From: Pseudomonas panipatensis
Lineage (GTDB): Bacteria > Pseudomonadota > Gammaproteobacteria > Pseudomonadales > Pseudomonadaceae
Reading direction: 5' to 3'
Length of the DNA stretch: 64,000 nt
Assembly (NCBI RefSeq): GCF_900099785.1
Contig: NZ_FNDS01000013.1
Span: 38,544-102,543, forward strand
Shown piece by piece: positions 61,292-64,000 of this stretch. The stretch's first letter is position 1. The number at the start of each line of letters is the position of its first letter. The notes beneath the pieces are model-generated. The model had not been told where the DNA came from. It was given only the letters and a program-made list of their open reading frames with translations, and made no database searches. The position numbers were made by a program, and so were the translations under genes.

Positions 61292-62230
61292 TCACTTGGC
61301 GAAAGCGGCTTTGGCGACAGCGATCGCCGGCTTGCCGTCACGCGTAGTGACTCCGGCCAGCCAGGCATCGAGCAGTTCCGGATGGTCCTTCAACCAAGCC
61401 TTGGCCGCGTCCTCGGGTTTCTTGCCCCCGTTGAGCACGGCATCCATCAGCTTGTTCTCCATGTCCAGGGTGAAGGTCAGATTCTTCAGCAACTGGCCAA
61501 CGTTGCTGCACTCCTGAGCGTAGCCCTTGCGCACGTTGGTGTAGATGGTTGCGCCGCCGTAGTTCGGACCGAACACGTCGTCGCCGCCTTCCAGGTACTT
61601 CATCTTGAAGCGGGTGTTCATCGGGTGCGGTTCCCAGCCGAGGAACACCAGCCACTGGTTACGCCGGCTGGCGCGTTGCACCTGGGAGAGCATGCCGGCT
61701 TCGCTCGACTCGACCAGCTTGAACTTGCCGAGACCGAACTGGTTCTTATCGATCATGCCCTGGACCAGGCGGTTGCCGTCGTTGCCCGGCTCGATGCCGT
61801 AGATCTTGCCTTCGAGCTTGTCGGAGAACTTGGCGATGTCGGCGAAGCTCTTCAGGCCGGCGTCGTACACATAGTCCGGTACGGCCAGGGTGTACTTGGC
61901 GCCTTCCAGGTTGGCACGCAGGGTTTCCACGGTGCCGGCTTCGGTATAGGGCTTGATGTCGTTGGCCATGCTCGGCATCCAGTTGCCGAGGAACACGTCC
62001 ATATCCTTGTTCGCCAGCGAACGGTAGGTCACCGGTACGGAAAGCATGTCCACCTTGGTGGTGTAGCCGAGCGACTCCAGCACCTGGCGAGTGGTGGCGG
62101 TAGTGACGGTGATGTCGGTCCAGCCGACGTCGGAGAAACGTACCGTGCCGCACGACTCAGGTTCAGCGGCCTGAACCACCAGCGGCGCAATCAGGGACAC
62201 AGCCAGCAGCAAAGACTTGCAACCATTCAT
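61292..62230 (-). CDS. cbcX: Choline/betaine-binding protein of the CbcXWV transporter
   Basis: A 312-residue periplasmic binding protein of the ProX/OpuAC/ChoX group. Signal peptide MNGCKSLLLAVSLIAPLVVQ; the mature protein has conserved TrpTyr-rich blocks (SDVGWTDITVTTATT, DVFLGNWMPSMANDIKPY, FLGWEPHPMNTRFKM, VFGPNYGGATIYTN) that form the aromatic cage for the quaternary ammonium group. GAGGAG precedes ATG 62230. First gene of cbcXWV. Upstream lie three phased GTCG direct repeats and a stable leader hairpin. Confidence 0.92.
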   Translation of the reverse strand: MNGCKSLLLAVSLIAPLVVQAAEPESCGTVRFSDVGWTDITVTTATTRQVLESLGYTTKVDMLSVPVTYRSLANKDMDVFLGNWMPSMANDIKPYTEAGTVETLRANLEGAKYTLAVPDYVYDAGLKSFADIAKFSDKLEGKIYGIEPGNDGNRLVQGMIDKNQFGLGKFKLVESSEAGMLSQVQRASRRNQWLVFLGWEPHPMNTRFKMKYLEGGDDVFGPNYGGATIYTNVRKGYAQECSNVGQLLKNLTFTLDMENKLMDAVLNGGKKPEDAAKAWLKDHPELLDAWLAGVTTRDGKPAIAVAKAAFAK

Positions 62231-62280
62231 GAGCGTACTCCTCTGCGGGGTGGGGCGATCTGCTTGGGTTTTTAGTAGGA

Positions 62281-62304
62281 CTGCGCCGAAGCGCAGGCTT
62301 TTTT
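62281..62304. promoter_or_regulatory. Stable hairpin in the cbcX leader
   Basis: CTGCGC-CGAA-GCGCAG, which on the minus strand is a C(UUCG)G tetraloop hairpin about 50-70 bases before the cbcX ATG. On the plus strand it is followed by TTTTTT and could also act as a terminator. Which role is real cannot be decided. Confidence 0.45.
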
Positions 62305-62357
62305 CGTCGATTCGGGAACGATCATGGAACAGGAAAAATCCGCCGCATACGGGGTGC

Positions 62358-62410
62358 GTCGCAACCAGTGCAGGCGAAGTCGCATTCAGCACCAGGGGTG
62401 TCGCATCCAG
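62358..62410 (-). promoter_or_regulatory. Three phased direct repeats upstream of cbcX (candidate GbdR site)
   Basis: GTCGCAACCAG (62358), GTCGCATTCAG (62379) and GTCGCATCCAG (62400) recur at exactly 21-base intervals, two helical turns, so all lie on one DNA face. Tandem half-sites of this kind are typical of AraC-family activators such as GbdR, the known activator of cbc genes in P. aeruginosa. Confidence 0.6.
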
Positions 62411-62448
62411 TTCCAGCGCCCTGGCAAGGCGCTCGCGGCGGGTCGCTT

Positions 62449-63375
62449 TCACTCGCTGGCAACGGCTTTCGCCATGCCACCGGCGCGCGGCTGAACACCC
62501 TTCAACCAGCCTTCGAGCATCTGCGGGTTGGCCTTCAGCCACTCCTTCGCCGCCTGCCGCGGATTGTTCCGCTCGTTGAGCACGGCATCCATCAGGTGGT
62601 TTTCCATGTCCAGATTGAATTGCAGGTTGTGCAGCAGCCGCGCCACGTTCGGGCATTCTTCCAGATAGCCGGCGCGCACGTTGGTGTAGACGGTCGCGCC
62701 ACCGTAGTTGGGCCCGAAGTAGGTGTCGCCGCCTTCCAGGTAATGCATCTGCAGACGCGTGTTCATCGGGTGCGGTTCCCAGCCGAGGAAGACGATCGGC
62801 TGTTTCAGCACGCCGGCGCGCTTGACCGAGGCGAGCATGTCGCCTTCGTTGGACTCCACCAACTGGAAGTCGCCGAGGCCGAAGGCCTTGTCGGCGATCA
62901 TCTTCTTGATCAGTTGGTTGCCGTCGTTGCCCGGCTCGATGCCGTAGATCTTGCCGCCCAGCTGGTCCTTGAACTTTGCGATGTCGGCAAAGCTCTTCAG
63001 GCCGGCGTCATAGGCGTACTGCGGCACCGCCAGGGTGTACTTGGCACCCTCCAGGTTGGCCCGCACGGTCTGCACCGAGCCTTTGTCGGCATAGGGCTTG
63101 ATGTCGTTGGCCATGCTCGGCATCCAGTTGCCGAGGAAGACATCGATGCGCTTGTCGGCCATCGCCTTGTAGGTGTCGGGCACCGACAGGCGCTCCACCT
63201 GAGTGCGATAGCCCTGGGAACTGAGCACCAGGCGGGTCACCGCGGTGGTCACGGTGATGTCGGTCCAGCCGACATCGGCAAAGCGCACCATGGAACAGGA
63301 ATCCGCCTCGGCGGCGGAGGACAACGCGGGAGACAATGCGGACAACGCGAACAGCAACGACATAAGACGCTTCAT
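62449..63375 (-). CDS. Second CbcX-like quaternary-amine binding protein
   Basis: A 308-residue paralogue of CbcX with its own signal peptide (MKRLMSLLFALSALSPALSS) and the same aromatic-cage blocks (DVFLGNWMPSMANDIKPY, VFLGWEPHPMNTRLQM, YFGPNYGGATVYTN). It lies directly upstream of cbcX on the same strand and divergent from the serine dehydratase gene. Binding residues appear kept, so it is probably an alternate-specificity receptor for the one CbcWV core, as P. aeruginosa uses several binding proteins (e.g. BetX, CaiX) with CbcWV. GAGG lies about 7 bases before ATG 63375; the frame continues to 63639 without signal-peptide logic. Confidence 0.88.
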   Translation of the reverse strand: MKRLMSLLFALSALSPALSSAAEADSCSMVRFADVGWTDITVTTAVTRLVLSSQGYRTQVERLSVPDTYKAMADKRIDVFLGNWMPSMANDIKPYADKGSVQTVRANLEGAKYTLAVPQYAYDAGLKSFADIAKFKDQLGGKIYGIEPGNDGNQLIKKMIADKAFGLGDFQLVESNEGDMLASVKRAGVLKQPIVFLGWEPHPMNTRLQMHYLEGGDTYFGPNYGGATVYTNVRAGYLEECPNVARLLHNLQFNLDMENHLMDAVLNERNNPRQAAKEWLKANPQMLEGWLKGVQPRAGGMAKAVASE

Positions 63376-63471
63376 GAGGTCAGCCTCGGCCATTAGCGGA
63401 ATGCGAACGGCGACATACCGTTCGTCGGCCGCCGGATCATGGAACAGCCAGCGTCCCGCGCCTATCGACCG

Positions 63472-63524
63472 GTCGAGGTCTTGGACGCTCGCGTCGTGCA
63501 CGGACATGCCCCTGTCGCGAACAG
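63472..63524 (-). promoter_or_regulatory. GTCG repeats phased at 21 bp upstream of the CbcX paralogue
   Basis: GTCGAGGTCTT (63472), GTCGTGCACGG (63493) and GTCGCGAACAG (63514) recur every 21 bases, the same phasing as the cbcX repeats. They are less well conserved but sit in the promoter region shared with the divergent serine dehydratase gene. The rest of the 314-bp gap shows no gene. Confidence 0.45.
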
Positions 63525-63689
63525 GATAGCTCGCCTGCGGCCCCGTGCCTGTGCGACGGCAGCGGCGCTTTTGGATAAGGCCGGGTCGGTGCCGGACGCC
63601 GTCGCCCCCGGCCGAGGGCCGATGATGGCGGCGCATCATGAGGCAGGGGCGGTTCCCCTGTTCGACGCCCAGTTCTCGCGGAGGCCGGC

Positions 63690-64000
63690 ATGGCTATCAG
63701 TGTGTTCGACCTGTTCAAGATCGGTATCGGCCCATCCAGCTCGCATACGGTGGGGCCGATGCGCGCCGCCGCGCTGTTCATCGGCGCCCTGCGCGAGCGC
63801 CAGTTGCTCGCGCGCGTCGAGCGCCTCGAAGTGCGCCTGTACGGCTCGCTCTCCGCCACCGGCGTCGGACACGGCACCGACCGCGCGGTGATCATGGGCC
63901 TGATGGGCGAGTGGCCGGACCGCATCGACCCGTCCCAGATCGCCCCGCGCATGGCCGCCCTGCTGGACAGCGGCGAACTGCACCTGGCCGGCGAACGGCG
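63690..64000 (+). CDS. sdaB: L-serine dehydratase (5' part, cut by window end)
   Basis: The first 103 residues of an iron-sulfur L-serine ammonia-lyase, which converts serine to pyruvate and ammonia. The hallmark opening ISVFDLFKIGIGPSSSHTVG, with the serine-rich carboxylate-binding loop, is followed by GPMRAAALFIGALRE and GVGHGTDRAVIMGLMGEW. GGAGG lies about 8 bases before ATG 63690. It is next to cbcX in P. aeruginosa too, where SdaB completes betaine catabolism (betaine to glycine to serine to pyruvate). The gene runs off the window. Confidence 0.93.
   Translation, partial: MAISVFDLFKIGIGPSSSHTVGPMRAAALFIGALRERQLLARVERLEVRLYGSLSATGVGHGTDRAVIMGLMGEWPDRIDPSQIAPRMAALLDSGELHLAGER

Overview
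The window is about 66-68% GC by eye, densely coded, and every recognisable gene has its closest familiar counterpart in Pseudomonas aeruginosa and relatives (arginine transaminase genes aruH/aruI, the sensor/regulator pair mifS/mifR, the choline/betaine transporter cbcXWV, a trhP/yegQ-type U32 protein next to zwf). It is chromosomal DNA of a Pseudomonas of the aeruginosa/citronellolis/nitroreducens group. No phage, transposase, CRISPR array, rRNA or tRNA was seen. Both ends cut genes: the 3' part of zwf at the left and the 5' part of an L-serine dehydratase gene at the right.

Layout. (1) 1-14.9 kb, housekeeping and envelope genes: partial zwf, an OprD-type porin, a TrhP/YegQ tRNA-hydroxylation protein, two exported proteins of unknown role, a membrane PAS-GGDEF-EAL protein whose GGDEF motif is degenerate, divergent uvrD, a PaiB-type FMN protein, a Tim44-like membrane protein, a SUKH protein and a small YgdI/YgdR-type lipoprotein. 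(2) 14.9-20.4 kb, an amine or amino-alcohol catabolic cluster: GntR regulator, two short-chain dehydrogenases, a class III aminotransferase and a glutamine-synthetase-like (gamma-glutamyl-amine) ligase. It is controlled from a promoter region with two identical 14-bp palindromes exactly 63 bp apart. (3) 20.5-25.4 kb: acyl-CoA thioesterase, KefB/YbaL-type antiporter with a structured leader, pdxY, a DUF3301 protein and a hydrolase. (4) 25.4-33.8 kb: mifS-mifR, then on the other strand an operon of RpiR regulator, isochorismatase-family hydrolase, a second GS-like ligase, an N-formylglutamate-amidohydrolase-like enzyme and an APC permease. (5) 33.8-35.9 kb: a gene-poor stretch with a tiny exported protein, a LysR gene and two candidate small RNAs. 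One of these (about 35.66-35.81 kb) has a promoter, a 12-bp closing stem, internal hairpins and an intrinsic terminator.

(6) 35.9-53.3 kb, the arginine transaminase region: quinone reductase, aldehyde dehydrogenase, aruH, aruI, NDP-forming acyl-CoA ligase, acyl-CoA dehydrogenase, enoyl-CoA hydratase; then a XRE-cupin regulator with a class II aldolase and a DapA-family aldolase; then an APC permease, an AruS-type tripartite sensor, a solute-binding-like protein and an AruR-type regulator. (7) 53.4-58 kb, a polyamine-type module: TetR regulator, PotF/SpuD-like binding protein, class III aminotransferase and LuxR-type regulator. (8) 58-64 kb: a secreted alpha/beta hydrolase, then cbcV-cbcW-cbcX plus a second CbcX-like binding protein, divergent from the serine dehydratase gene (the end of betaine-to-pyruvate catabolism). 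Both binding-protein genes carry upstream GTCG direct repeats phased at exactly 21 bp.

Taken together the window is a nitrogen-compound scavenging region covering arginine, polyamines or other amines, choline/betaine and serine. Several catabolic mRNAs carry A-rich AAnAAnAA runs beside or near the ribosome-binding site, the kind of site used by Hfq/Crc for catabolite repression in Pseudomonas. This suggests a shared post-transcriptional control.
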